Origin: Capitella teleta
Taxonomy: Eukaryota > Annelida > Polychaeta > Capitellidae
Reading direction: 5' to 3'
NCBI GenBank assembly: GCA_000328365.1
Contig: KB306385.1
Span: forward strand, 24,106 to 88,105
DNA length: 64,000 nucleotides
Under the pieces are notes generated by a model. That model was not told the DNA's origin. It worked only from the letters and a program-made list of their open reading frames with translations, and made no database searches. Numbering within the stretch: position 1 is the first letter of the stretch; each line of letters begins with the position of its first letter. Positions 34,981 to 47,540 of this stretch are shown here, in pieces. Made by a program: the position numbers and the translations under genes.

Positions 34981-37860
34981 ACTTTGTCCTGTGAATCCCG
35001 CTCACTACACTCGTTGGGAAACAACGAAGGGACACATTTTAGGTCAACCATATAATTATACCATCTGGGTCATAATTTGAAACTGTTCCCTCCATGAGTG
35101 CTTTCAGCACTGCATAGTGTCATAACCACTTTATCATCAATAACTCCCCCCTCCATTACCCTTGCAGTGTGCTTTAAATAACACTTAACCCGAACCCTCT
35201 CACAGAAGAAGAATATAATATTATAAATGTAATTCTGAGTCCGCTCGGCTGACTTAATCATATAATATTATTCTGAGTTTATAAATCACCCCAACCCCAA
35301 TATAACGGAGACGTAGGCATGTTTTATGTAATTTACGACGCCCCCGTTCGGGGTTTCTTCTATCTCCTCTATGCTCTGATTACAGAGTTTAAAATAACAA
35401 TGCTGATGTATTCACATTATGCCAGAGAGCCGTTATTCCATGCAACATTGCATCTCATTGGATATAGTGGAGTTATATATTTAGTCAAGTCATTACCTAT
35501 GAAACCCTGGTGCAATCTCTGACACTTGGCCAGGCGGTGTGTTTGCAATTAGGATGGACCTGTTCCAGCGTATTCCACACCAGTCTGCTTCGATCTCTGT
35601 TCATAGAGTCACGTGCCTTCGTGATGGTCACATTGCACAGCCGGAGTTGCAAAGGGGGCGGTGTGCAACATCTGACGGTTTCACATTGAGGTCAATGGGT
35701 CATATAAATACGTTGAAGTAAAAATGCTTAAACTTCGCGAGGTCAAGGCAGTTTGAACTCTGAACCTTAGTTCGGCAGCAAAATCGAGTGAAATAATACT
35801 TGTTGGGAACTTTATTTCTTTCGTGCATTTTATGGTGACCACTTATATAAAATGAATATGAATACAGCCAGATAATTAAAATGAGCGCATTTTTTTGTTA
35901 GTGCACATAGGGTAATTATGAATTACATAATTATTTATTAGGCATATCATGCGGATTACGTAACCAAAACCCGAGTACAAAACCAAAGCATAATTAACAC
36001 ACACAATAATTAATGCTTCATACCTGTAACGAGATATTCCAGATGGTTTCTTTTCTCGTGAGCAAAATATTTCTTCTAAATAAACGCGAAAAACTGAAGC
36101 GAAATCATTTTCGTTCTTGGAGGAATACAAAGTTGTTGTTGCTCGGAATTATCCTCCTAATTACCCACAATTCCCGAGTACTGAGAGGGCCGGATGTTGT
36201 TGCCTCTCTTGTTCTCCAGCCGCCGCCGATGTTCTCTTTCCTCACTGGCAGTCCCTCATCCTGCATCCCACTAAATATCCCTATGTTCCCTCCCTCCCTC
36301 CCTCCCTCCTCAAGGAGTATTTATAGAAAGAGATTGAACAGTCGATTCTGGGCAGGATGCTACAGCGGAGGGTATAATAGAAATACCGACGTCTTATGTA
36401 ATAAGCCCCCGTGTGCATGATCACTGCTTCTGTGTACTGCATGCTACTCGATCGTGGTAGTAGTACTTTATCGATCTTATCCTGCATACATGCATGCGCT
36501 TTGGTATTTATTCCTCGGTTGAGTGTATGCAGGCTAATTTGTTGAAAGTTTGTATCGGCAGTTGTCACTAGGGCAGTTTGACAGGTCTCGGTTATATTTC
36601 ATTCATAATAGCACCGAACACTCATTTATTGTTCGGTTATGCAGGTAAATGAGTATTATGGGCGAAATATATTACACTCTACACCTTGTATTGGGACAAA
36701 CTTGTACAGTCACAATGTTACTTTATTATATTTACCTACATAACTATTAACAGGGTATAGGCTACAATCCCGCTACACGTACCCCACTGGTGTATAATTA
36801 TACAATCATACAATGTTATGTAACTATAGTATAATATGCTCCACTAAATTCGCGTGGGGCTTACCGAACTGAAGCTTGAGTGAAATCCTTTACAACAGTT
36901 TAATTAGTATATTTCATTTCTGTTTCACAAACTTAATTTACATACAATGATTATTACATACAATGATACATAATTTATACGAAGGAATTTTTATTTCCAA
37001 AAACATTCATTATTATCAGTCTGTGTGTCCTTAATTTGACTGATTAGGTTATTTATTTTTTGTTTCCAAGTCCGAAATTCACTATGACGTACGTGATATA
37101 CAATTATTATCATGATTATTTATATTATTTGATAATTATGAATTACTTGTAATTCAAGGTTTGAGGTGTGACATTTGAATCCTAATCAAGTTTATTAATA
37201 ATTTGAGTAATAAGAGAAAAACTGTGGGCCTACAAATTTGTATAAATCGAACTCGTGATATAATACTTATTCCAAACGGTCAGGAATCAAAAGAAGATGT
37301 CGCAATAATGAAAATCCATGAAATTATACAATTTCCATTACATTGTAAACACATTATAAGAATTTTTGATGTCTAGGCCTATCGGGTAATTATAAAATTA
37401 ATTGTGCTTAGCTTAATTATATAATTGACATGCGGGTGTATAATTATTATGTTTATTGTTTGCTCACATTTAAAACCACGCGCATAATAGCTTCCGCTGG
37501 AAGATATTCAAACTTTAACAGAGGTCTATAAAAGAACATAAAGCAGCCACGACGCTGAATTCAAACTGCGATAATTCAAACGGGCTCCTAACGATGCAGC
37601 AGCAATAGAGCGTCGCTTTTCTCAACTTTTCAAATCGAGCCACGTGCCCAGGAAATAAAAAAAAATCACAAGACGCGCAAAATTATCTTTAACTGGCACT
37701 AATCGCAAGCCGTCGGAAATTTGGAGTAAGGTAGAGAAATGATCATAGAATTCATTAGGTGTCATATTATTAACTGACACTTTGTTATCAATTATGACAC
37801 TGATGATTTCTGAGCAGAGCTGTCACCACTTTGTTGATAACGGAGCTCATCTTAGCGTGT
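34981..37860. other. Intergenic, with a short (CCCT)n near 36,286-36,310
   Basis: AT-rich sequence. The only distinct local feature is a CCCT/CCTC run. I see no supported gene, RNA or mobile element. Confidence 0.4.
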
Positions 37861-37883
37861 AAAAGCAGAGCGCTCCCCGTCGA

Positions 37884-37950
37884 CCAATCACAGCGCTGCT
37901 TACAAAACTGAATCTCTGTGACGTCACTTCGGATCTCCTCTTAGTTCAAA
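37884..37950 (+). promoter_or_regulatory. CCNF: CCNF promoter: CCAAT box, CRE and CHR-like element
   Basis: CCAAT (37884-37888), palindromic CRE TGACGTCA (37919-37926) and TTCAAA (37945-37950, the reverse complement of the CHR consensus TTTGAA) lie within 70 bases. They are just upstream of an untranslated exon that ends in AAA then GTGAGT near 38,038. CCAAT plus CHR is the known layout of G2/M cell-cycle genes bound by NF-Y and MuvB/DREAM, which fits cyclin F. Binding is inferred. Confidence 0.55.
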
Positions 37951-38899
37951 TTGAATGTTTTGGCTGCAAACTTTTGAAAATTTCTACTGATTTTGAATAT
38001 GTTTCGGATTTGAAACTTGCTTATTTAGCATATAAAGTGAGTATTCCCTCTCCACTTAGTCATTATCCTGGTTATGTGTGCCTGCGGTGCGAACGCTTCT
38101 GGATTCTCTTCGGTTTTGGAAGTAACTTAGTAAGCGGTGGTTACTCTGAACTCAGCTACTCTGTTAGTCTGTTGAAATTTTCGTACTTAGCAAGTTGACG
38201 TTTCAAGTTCAATTTCATGCGACAAGTTGAAGTTTAATTTTGAGCTTCATTCAATTCAGTAACCAGTAACTTGTGTCTTAAAACTCTTGATTGAAGTTGT
38301 GAGGTCGGACTAAGGTTCTTGTATGCAGTTACTATATTAATATTTTATTTTTAAACTACGGTAATTATAATGAGTCTATGCATAGTACTTTGTATTATAG
38401 TTACAGTATATTATAAACTTTTTAATGTCACAAATAAAGATGTTTTAATGCTCCATTTATTGCTTAAATATCAATGTTCTATTTGATATATGGAGCCCGA
38501 AGTTATAATACTTGAGATTAATTTCATCTAAATTCAAACCTTCTTATTAACTTGACAGAATTTAAATTATACACTTTTTCGAGATTTTTGTAATTTTATG
38601 TACATATGATTATGCATATTATCTGTAGAATTCATACTTAGGTTATAATAATTTTCACGTTTTTGAGATGCTGGAAACTTTTAAATCTTAAATCTTTTAA
38701 TCTAAGACTTTCTGAAATCAGTGCAAGGAAATCCTTCCATCTTGTCAGTGCCCAGTGGATTCTGCTTCCAGTTTTTGAGATTATTTATGTTTGACAAAAA
38801 ATGTTCCAAATTAATCCACAATTAAAAAAAAAACAGCTCTTTGAGTAAGAAAACTTAAAAGTGAAAAATTTAACACAGTTAGTTTCTATTTTTCTTCAG

Positions 38900-41558
38900 A
38901 TGGATCTTTTTGAATCTCTCCCTCCTGAAGTCAGTGAGATCATTTTCCGCGGGACTCACATCCGCGATCTTCTTAGTCTCCGATCGGTAAGACCCCCGTC
39001 TCCCTGAACCAACGTAGATGACCTTCTTCCTCCCTCAGGTCAATTCCTTCTTCCGCAATTTTGTTGACTCAAATTCGTCCCTGTGGACCAACACCAGTTT
39101 GCGTGACTGTTGGCCATGCAACAAAAACCTCGCTCATTTCTCAAAGTAGGTTTTCAAATTGTTTACTTCTGACATAGAATTGATCAATTTCAACTTCAGA
39201 GCTGCAAACAATGGGAACCGAGAAGCGTTGATCAAAACAGGAATTGCTTACCTCTATAATGAAGGCTGTAAGTTGCATGAGATGGTTTTGAATCCAAAGG
39301 TGATTTTATTCTTTCAAGTTTCAGGTCGTTTTGAAGAGGATCGAGTCAAAGCCAATGGACAGCATGCCGCTAAATCATTTTTCCGCGTTGAGGGCCTTCA
39401 GATGACCTCTGAACCCTTCACGTGGCTATTCATTCGTCCCCCGTGGTCAACCACCGCCCCATGTTGTAAGAAGGCTGTTATGAATTGTATGCAAGAAATC
39501 GTCAAGCGACCCAAGGTGCGTATTTTTAATTTCCGTAATTTTGTGTCTTCTAAATTTTGTATTTTATTTTATTTTTCACAGATGCAGTTCCCATTTGTGC
39601 ATTTGTCAATCTTTAAAACACTGCAATTATTAGAGGACAGTAGTCAGGAGGAATTGATTTTCCATCTTGAAAAAGCCATCAGCCAGGGAGTTGTGATCGC
39701 TGAGTTTTATAAATGGCAATTGGAATATGAAAACACGGTAAGCACCATCGCCAAATTCTTCTAATTACAATAATATAATTTCTTCTCTTCGTAGGCCGGT
39801 GACTCTGGGCGGCAGATTGCGAGCGTGAGGGTGTTGCGTGATATCGTCACCAGAGGGTGCTGGCAGGCGGAGATGGCGCTGTGGAAAGCGTACCTCAAGG
39901 GGCATCGAGGCTTGTACACAGAGCAACAAGCGCTGACGGCCATTCGCTCATGGGTTCAAAGGTCAAAAGCAAGGTGTTCTCAGGTTTATACAGATAGAGA
40001 GTACACACACTCAATGAGGTACACGTTAGAGATGAATATTTAATATCAAAATCACATAATTGTGATCATATTGCAGGTATATTCTCATTGACTGGTTAGT
40101 CGAAGTTGCTCATATGAAGAGCTTTGAGAGCAAAACGCTTCACATGGCAATCAGTCTCTTGGATCGCTTTCTCCGGGTACGCAGGCCTACAAGAGCAAAA
40201 CTTCAGCTAGTTGGCGTGGCATCCTTAGTTTTGGCTTCACGGTAACTTCAAACATTTCTTTTTAAAATTCTGCTTCAACTCTATTTGAATCCATAGTTTT
40301 CTGGGTCAAGACATCATCACCATTCGTGAGGCTGCCTGGCTGACCGACAGCACCTACAAGTACGAAGAGGTCGTTCGCATGATGGGTGAAATCACATCCA
40401 CCCTAGGGGGCCAGTTCCGCGTGCCCATGACGCTGGATTTCATAGAAGTGATTGGCTTGGCGGCCTCCAACGACCGTCGTACCCAGTGCCTCTCGGAATA
40501 CCTCTGCGAAGTGGTTGAGTTGCATAGTGAACTGGGGTCATTTTCACAAGCGATGATCGCAGCCTCGTGTGTACTCCTTGCCAAACTGCACCAACCGCGA
40601 AGTGATCTCAATCGTGAGTAATCTTGAGCTGCTGGCTGCAGGCACGGTGTTCATGGCGTCTCATTTTCAGGAATTCCTTGGGGCAGTCGTTTAGTTGAAG
40701 TCACTGGTTTCAGCGCTGATCATCTGAAAGATTGTGTGACTGCCATTCATGAAAAATGGTCTGCTGTTATTGTCTGCTCTTGGCTTTTGGTTTTGAGTGT
40801 TTTTCTTTTTCCTTTTCAGTTTTGGTTCCAAAGCAATTGTTGATCATCGAAATGTAGAATTGAAAGCTGTGAAAGTGAGATTCCGAGATGCGCGATTCTG
40901 TGGTGTGGCTGATATTCAGGTGTGCATCTCCTCCACCTTCTCCTTCCTCTCTTTCCTCCTCTTTCCTCCTCCTTCCTCTACCTCCTCCTCATCTTTGCTT
41001 TCCCCAGATTGTCTCCTCTGAGGAGCTGCTGCGTGTTTTTGAGAGAGATTTGCCTTCTGCTGACTGTGATACTTCATCTGATCTCTCAGATTACGATGAC
41101 GACTCAAATGATGAAGAGTCAGTGACCTGCCTTGACCTCATTGCATCTCCCTCCAGGGGTCGATTGGGACCTCGGTATGTTGATGATAAATTCACCCAAC
41201 ACAAAATTTTATTGTGTGGTTTTTTTTTTATATTATCAGATCTGCCAAATTTGTTCCGGATCGCTCAAGTGCGGGAACTCCAATGCGACTGTTACCAGAA
41301 GAAGAAGACTCAGGTGGATCATGGGAAGACGACAGTGGCTACGATAATGAACCTCACTCCCTGCCGGTCCAAGTGGGCCAGAACGCCGATTCTGTGGAGT
41401 GTGAAGCGATCCGCCTACCTCAGAAAGTACGAGTTCCACTGCTCAACATCAGCAATCTCTCTCAGATCAATGTCGGGCACAAAAGGAAAAGTCGCGACGT
41501 TATTGGAAATCAGTTGAAAACGCGCATAACGTCCGTTTCTAATTACCAAAGGCATTGA
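38900..41558 (+). CDS. CCNF: Cyclin F (F-box cyclin, SCF substrate receptor)
   Basis: Substrate receptor of an SCF ubiquitin ligase acting in G2. Twelve coding exons: 38900-38986, 39039-39145, 39200-39267, 39325-39515, 39582-39737, 39795-40018, 40077-40241, 40297-40613, 40671-40758, 40820-40919, 41008-41174 and 41240-41558. They join in frame to 662 residues (human CCNF 786). Order: F-box at the very N-terminus (LPPEVSEIIF..IRDLLSLRSV); Sel1-like helices (GIAYLYNEG, WLFIRPPWS, RDIVTRGCWQAEMALWKA); cyclin box from Met277 (MRYILIDWLVEVAHMKSFES, LQLVGVASLVLASRF, TIREAAWLTDSTYKYEEVVR); second cyclin fold (LVEVTGFSADHL, CFGSKAIVDHR); then an acidic Ser-rich tail with basic KRKSR near the end. The Cys-rich N-terminal extension of human cyclin F is absent; the ATG is the first codon of exon 2. 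One donor (AAAATG then GTCTGC) is weak but keeps the conserved Cys-Phe junction. Confidence 0.96.
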
Positions 41559-42018
41559 ATTCATGAAATTTTATTTTTATTAGACCAATTATGAAATACA
41601 ATATTTTATTTTCTTGTGATTGTTGAATGTGATGGTTGTGAATGTGTGTGAGGTGTGTCTTTGTGAATTTCATTATTTCTCTTCTTGAAGAATCTTTTGC
41701 TCAACAATGTTTTCGTTTTCCTCTTTTGAGTTTTCTCCCTTGGTTGTTCTAAACATTCAATGGAAGGAAATGAAAAATGATTTTGTATTTTTTATATGAA
41801 GGCTTTATATGCAAATTTGATTACTTTCGAATTTTGTTTAAATTCTTTTTTTTTTATATATATATATATAGTTATAACACCTGAGTTTTGATTTACAGTA
41901 GTTTTTTTTTTTTTTTATTCACGAAATTGATATCAGTATTGAAATCCATTTTAACCATTTAAAATATTAGAAAATTTCAATTCTCATGAGTGAGTTTTAA
42001 ATGTTCTGTTCTTGAGTT

Positions 42019-42024
42019 AATAAA
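42019..42024 (+). terminator. CCNF: Poly(A) signal of CCNF
   Basis: AATAAA about 460 bases after the stop codon, in an AT-rich 3' UTR that also holds a short (TA)n at 41,860. Confidence 0.5.
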
Positions 42025-44135
42025 AAATTTGAATTTTTTATTGTTTTGTTTTCTTGTTTATTTATTTTGTCATTAATTTTTTGCTGCATGTAATGTTGCT
42101 TAGTCCTGTTGACTACTGAGTGCTGCTGACATTCAAGCAGAGATTTCCTGAAAGAGGTTTACAAAATAATCAGGAATTCTGTTCAATAATGCATGTGTTG
42201 AAATCGATATTCACATATTGACTCCATTGTGAAGGATCTCTCCTGAAGTGTTATTTGCTTGTTTGACAAACAGCATTAAACTTTCAAAATATAGGGAGCT
42301 GGATTTTGGTAAGATGCTGAGCTCTGTAAGAAGACGATCTACATTTTAATTAGTGGAGAAATACGAGAACACATCAATGAATTGGGGCCATCTTATGCCT
42401 CATGCTTTTAAAATTTCTTACCAGGTGTAACTATGGTAAGTACGACTTACGTGCAAGTCAACTCGAGTGATGGCGTCCTCGAACTCAAACACACATGAGC
42501 TACTATCTACGCTTTAGTGGAAAAGTGCGGGAAAATTAAATGAAGTTTTACGAAATGCACGGTCCCTATTTATGAAGTACGAAACAAACGGCAAATTTGG
42601 AAAATAGAATGAGGCCTAAGGCCCCTTCGTTATTCAAATGATGAATATTTGTAGGGGTTTTATGATTGAATATTCGCGGTAATTTGCATCGAACCTGTGG
42701 TAACATACATGTTAAACATTCTCATATATACTGTGTCAGCAACTTACAGCAATGGCGTTCATGGCGGCATCCCCAAATCGTCGCGTTGCTCATTCTGTGG
42801 AAGATTCTGCGGATGACATACATCCTACAGTTCGTGGCTCGAGATCAATCCCTCTAATAATTTCTTTTCCAATATCTCTCTACTGTATTATCTATCACGC
42901 GTTGTAATTATTAATATTCTTCTGTTAAGTCCTTTGTTCTTCTTAGCATTATTGTACGTCTTCTGTACGAATAAATCGTTACCATTAATTAACATGACTG
43001 ATGCGAAAACAAAAACAGTTAAAGACGCTCCAAACATAGACTGAATGCCGCCTGAATATCCTCATATATACATCTGAGATCGCCGATGACGAATAGGCTA
43101 CTCCAAACATGACCGTGGAGGAGTTTCCATTTAGCGAGCACATTATCCTGATTATCGGTGGTAGGCCTACGATCTGCTTACAAATCTCTCTTTCCCTGCA
43201 CGTGGGATCGAGCTAACTTTTGATTACACACTTTTTTTGATTACAAACAGGGATTTTCGGTGAAAGCGCGGGCTAAATCCAGATTTTTTTTTTTCATTCA
43301 TAGTTGGAGAAGCCTCTTATCATTTACATTTACTTCAGGCCTTTTTTTCGGGTCATTTTATGGCAAATATTCCCAGGAACATCGCGCATTCTAATAAGGT
43401 CACCTCACAGCGCACAGTCGTCGTTCGATCAGCGCTGAGCATGCAGCTCGAAGCCGTGAAAAATTTAGCAGACATGATTGTTATCGCCATTGATCTAAAC
43501 TACTACTTTAGATAAATGGTTATCGCCAAATCAAATCAAAACATTTCTGAATACGTCAGTGGATTTTACTGCGTTCTAACTTCTATATAATTCTACCAGG
43601 CACGACATTTCTTTCTTTTTTTGTCAAAATAATATTAAACAGCGTCCTTGGTTAGCGAAATCTTCAAGGCATTTCGATGATTTCCACGTATTTGACTGTA
43701 ATATTATGGTTGCTGCCGATGCTGCGTGCCTCGCCTCGTTTCTATTCTCCGCCGCAGCTCTGATCGCGAACACTGTCACTTCTCTGATTTCTCTCTCCGT
43801 CGTTATTGCTGACACCAGGTTCAAATCTGTATGGTTAGATTACGAAAAGCACAGCACAGCAGCGTCTTTTGTTGAGCTCATGAAGGATTATTTGGGATCC
43901 TGCTTTGAAGAAAATCTATATTTTCTTTTTGCTCTGTCCAGTACTATTGTACTTTCAAACAATTATTGGGGTTATTTTTTATTGATGTTGAATTGTTTCA
44001 GCATTTGCACGTAAAACATTTTTTTTCATACTTTTCAACAGACGCTGTTTGCATTTTCATTTTTACATTCAAGTCCTGTGTCATCATTTGTCATGGTCGT
44101 GCCAATTAAGGTACTTGTACCAAGGTGGTGGTGGT

Positions 44136-44171
<36 letters not shown>

Positions 44172-44912
44172 CCCAATCTTTCTATCGTTGATATTAATGT
44201 TATTGCTCCGCAGTTGCATGACGATCTCTTTTATGAAAATTCAATAATGATCTCCTTTGTTATATCTTCACATTCAACATCTCCGATATGGTTATGATAA
44301 CCATATAGGATCCTAGATGTACTTGTTTATGAAGAATAGAAACAAAAACATAAAGAAAACGATTTGTAATGCGCAAATATAATTAAGGCATGAACCATTA
44401 ATTTTTCAATGCGCAAATTAAATGATGTAAATTCATCGTCAATATCTGTCATCGTCAATAACTGTTGCACGAATCCGTGTGACGCTAGGTCAGTAGATGA
44501 TTAGGTGGAGTTATGCAACTGTTGTCAGTTTTCACAGCGGCTATCGTACGTAATTTTCACGAAACCCAATTTACATCAGCATTTAAATCCAAGTTACTAG
44601 TAAATGCTGCAGAAATTCCAGTCGGTCTAGCTACATCAGTACATGCAATAATTATCATAAATAATGAAATGATTATAAAGTAATTTTTATAAAACTCCTG
44701 TGAAAAACCGCGCGGTCAGTGTACAAGAATTGACGAGGCGAATCACTTATGAATATTCGTGATTCTATTTGATATGAATATTCATTAATCTGGCAGTCAC
44801 CGGAAAAGGCCTTAGACCTCGTTTCATTTACCAAATCTATCGCCTTTCTTTACGAAACTGTAACTAGGTCAAGCTTTTGCTAGCTCCGTAACCTATTTTT
44901 TTTTTTTTTTGA
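42025..44912. other. CCNF-WAPL intergenic region
   Basis: AT-rich, with T-runs at about 44,140-44,170 and 44,896-44,910. Open frames at 43,624-44,297 lack coding character. Nothing else was recognised. Confidence 0.4.
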
Positions 44913-45089
44913 CTGCGCATGCGCAGAGGTCAAGAAAGTTCAATTCCAAAATGGCGCTCAACGTTGAGATTTCTGCAACCCAGTTTGAATAAAAGCTTCT
45001 AAAACGTTAATCAGTGCTTCGATTCATCAGTGATCAGGGAATTGTTTGAGTGTTGCTTTTATCCACACTGCAACTATATTTATTCATTG
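44913..45089 (+). promoter_or_regulatory. WAPL: WAPL promoter (NRF1 palindrome) and untranslated first exon
   Basis: CTGCGCATGCGCAG (44913-44926) is a perfect NRF1 site. The putative first exon follows and ends with TTCATTG then GTAAGT (45090). The WAPL ATG sits in an exon that begins after TTTTGCAG at 50,855, 18 bases before the ATG, so this donor-acceptor pair defines a 5.8-kb intron. A 13-codon upstream ORF (ATGGCGCTC... to TAA) lies in the untranslated exon. Confidence 0.6.
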
Positions 45090-45349
45090 GTAAGTGGGTA
45101 TTTTTGGCGCTCAAGTGTCATTCAAACACGGAAATTGATATTGTTTTGTTTGACAACTGAACAGTGACTTACAGTGAACTCAGAACTGAACAGTTTTGGG
45201 ATCTGAATCTGATTTACCCAACCGATTTGTTTTACCCTGGTGGCCCCGGCTGGTGTGGCTGTGGTCTCTTCGATTGAATGAGTGGGAATGTGAGGTTTAC
45301 ATCTGTTATCTGACATCCAACGATCCTTTTCAATACTTCTCCACCCACT

Positions 45350-45475
45350 GACTGTCACTCACTTCTTCAAGTTCTTGTGACTGTCACTGTCATTGACTCA
45401 TTCACTGACCCACTCACTGACTCACTCAGTCACTGACTGACAGTGACTGTCGCTCCCTGAGTCAACCAATGAGCT
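45350..45475. repeat. Degenerate GTCA/TGAC-rich minisatellite
   Basis: Dense CACTGAC, GTGACTG and TCACTGA words in both orientations, forming many short palindromes. Low complexity in WAPL intron 1. Confidence 0.6.
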
Positions 45476-45583
45476 CAAAGCTCAAGATTGGATGATTGGC
45501 AATGCCTGAGCCTCAGAGTTAGGCTGATGCTTGACGGTTGAGTGCTCAGTGACACGGTCACAGTGAGTGCTAAGTATTTGGGA

Positions 45584-45873
45584 GTCTGAACTAGGGGTCC
45601 ATACTGTTTGCTCCATTTCATATGATACATATCAATCGGTTGGCAATCTGTAGTTGATATATCAATTGATAAAATCATGTATGATTTTTGAGTTGATATG
45701 TTTGACTATTATGCTGTCAACTTTTGCAATTATATGCTAATGCGAAAATATCGATTGAAAGTACTCTAATCAATATAAACCATAAACGCTAGCTTCAGAA
45801 ACGCCTAACATATGGATTGGATATACCGGTTTATTTGATATATCATTTACTGGAAAGGACCCCTAGTCTGAAT
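45584..45873. mobile_element. hAT-like MITE
   Basis: The element spans 45592-45865 (274 bp), with short terminal inverted repeats TAGGGGTCC and GGACCCCTA. It is flanked by an 8-bp duplication, GTCTGAAC (45584-45591) and GTCTGAAT (45866-45873), one mismatch. A TAGGG/CAGGG terminus and 8-bp duplication are typical of hAT elements. There is no transposase, so it is non-autonomous. Located in WAPL intron 1. Confidence 0.7.
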
Positions 45874-46154
45874 TATTTTAACGCATCACTCTGCCAGTGT
45901 AACAGTGTAAGAGATGTTCCATTGACTTCTATCTCACTTCACTGTTCACAGAATGATGTTACTGAAATGACATTATACCATGTGATTGTAACACAGTGCT
46001 CTTCCAGTGCTTAATGTATTATAGCTGGTGAAATTGACAACAGAAACGGGTAAATATTTTTTTTTTTTTGACAACCTGTGCTTCAGTCGCATTTGCATGG
46101 AGATATGGCATTCATTTCTTACAAAGAGAGAATTAATCTAATATTTGTGCAGTA

Positions 46155-46825
46155 TACAGTCAGACCTCGTTAATCCTCCTTTTTCGTTAATCCGCCTCTG
46201 ACCACGATTCTCAGGAACAAATCATCACTGTACCATTATAAATTACATATGTAATCCGTCCTTCAAAATATCATAGCGTAAAACAAACATAGGACATGAC
46301 ACATCAATTGTCGGCGATTTCTTTCAAGTCAAGTCAATTAAACAACAAATGGCACCTCTCCACCTATTCAACGTTTAAGAAGTAATTAAACAAAGGAATC
46401 AAATGTGGGTATCGTCGCCATATTCCATTATGTCTGCATGGCTAGCTTACTTTAAATTTAATTGGTCGCTCAGTTACGCGATGTTTAGGAGCAGGACGAA
46501 TGACGGTAATTGTGAGTGCAGATCATGGAATCGAGTGGAGAAGCGAGTGGAATTAAAACTGGGAGACTCGGAGCTGATCCACGTACACATGCACAACGAC
46601 CCTCCTTCAGCTATTGTCTCTACTGTACATTGCCCACTTCATTTGATCGTTTCTTTTTCTACGATCTGCTTGTAACTTAATGGTACATGCCACTATATGG
46701 TACATGGGTTTTTGTACGGTATCTAATTTTCATTTATTTGTGGTCTGACATGTAATCCGCCCTTTTTGTTAGTATGCCTGTTCCCTTGGGAACGGAGGAG
46801 GGCAGATTAACAAGGTCTGACTGTA
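46155..46825. mobile_element. Tc1/mariner-pogo-type non-autonomous element
   Basis: The element spans 46157-46823 (667 bp). The left terminus is CAGTCAGACCTCGTTAATCC; the right terminus is its near-perfect inverse (ending AACAAGGTCTGACTG). Both are flanked by TA, as in Tc1/mariner/pogo insertions. The internal open frame at 46,403-46,675 shows no transposase motifs. Located in WAPL intron 1. Confidence 0.8.
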
Positions 46826-47241
46826 TCAACTGTCTGTGCCGGAATAATTATGATAAGTTGATAACAAATAGTTTGTGGACAACATCAAAAACAGACATGA
46901 TATATTATTTGAGTATGAATTCAATGCTGGTCATGCAGTCTGTGCCTCAGTGGTTGTTAGCCTGTAGTACAAATCACAATACAGTTTTTCTTGGTTTAAC
47001 AACACACACTGCGAGGAGGCAGGCTGAGAGCATGTCAGATGCCCTTCAAATAAATGCGCACTCCACAAACCCCACCTTGTTGACCGAGGGAAATGTATGG
47101 CCCATAGTTATGTAATCCTTGAAACAACAGTCTATGTAGCTAGAAGATCCTGCATATTGTCAATGTTTGGGATTTTATTTACAGACTACATGTGAGGCTG
47201 GGCGAATATTCGTGAACATGTAGTCTACATGAACAGTATAA

Positions 47242-47299
47242 CTCCTTTAGAGCGCCACCCATGGGAATGGCTCAAAGTGGCGCTCTTTGAGGAGTAGAC
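47242..47299. repeat. Short inverted repeat (fold-back)
   Basis: The arms CTCCTTTAGAGCGCCAC and GTGGCGCTCTTTGAGGAG surround an 18-base spacer. The arms pair over about 15 bp with a small internal loop. It could be a tiny fold-back element or a regulatory hairpin. Confidence 0.6.
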
Positions 47300-47456
47300 G
47301 TTATTATTATCACTGACATCAGTTTTGATGTCATAAGAAATTATTAATTCAGTTTCTGCAATGTACATTGGACAGTGACGTGAATGGCTGAACGCACAAA
47401 TAAAAGTGCCAGAATGAAGGCTCTTCATTTTTTCAGCAGATCCATTCAGCCATCAG

Positions 47457-47540
47457 ATTACAAACATTTTCTGGCGCCCGTATCACCCGAATGGGTGGTG
47501 GAGCCCTAAAACCCCATCACTCACTCATTACAAACATTTT
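47457..47540 (+). mobile_element. 5'-truncated copy of the SINE, with target duplication
   Basis: The element spans 47471-47526 (56 bp) and corresponds to the 3' end of the SINE at 22,414-22,760 (CTGGCGCCCGTATCACCCGA through CCCCATCACTCACTC). It is flanked by a perfect 14-bp duplication, ATTACAAACATTTT (47457-47470 and 47527-47540). 5' truncation with a long duplication is typical of LINE-driven retroposition. Confidence 0.8.
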
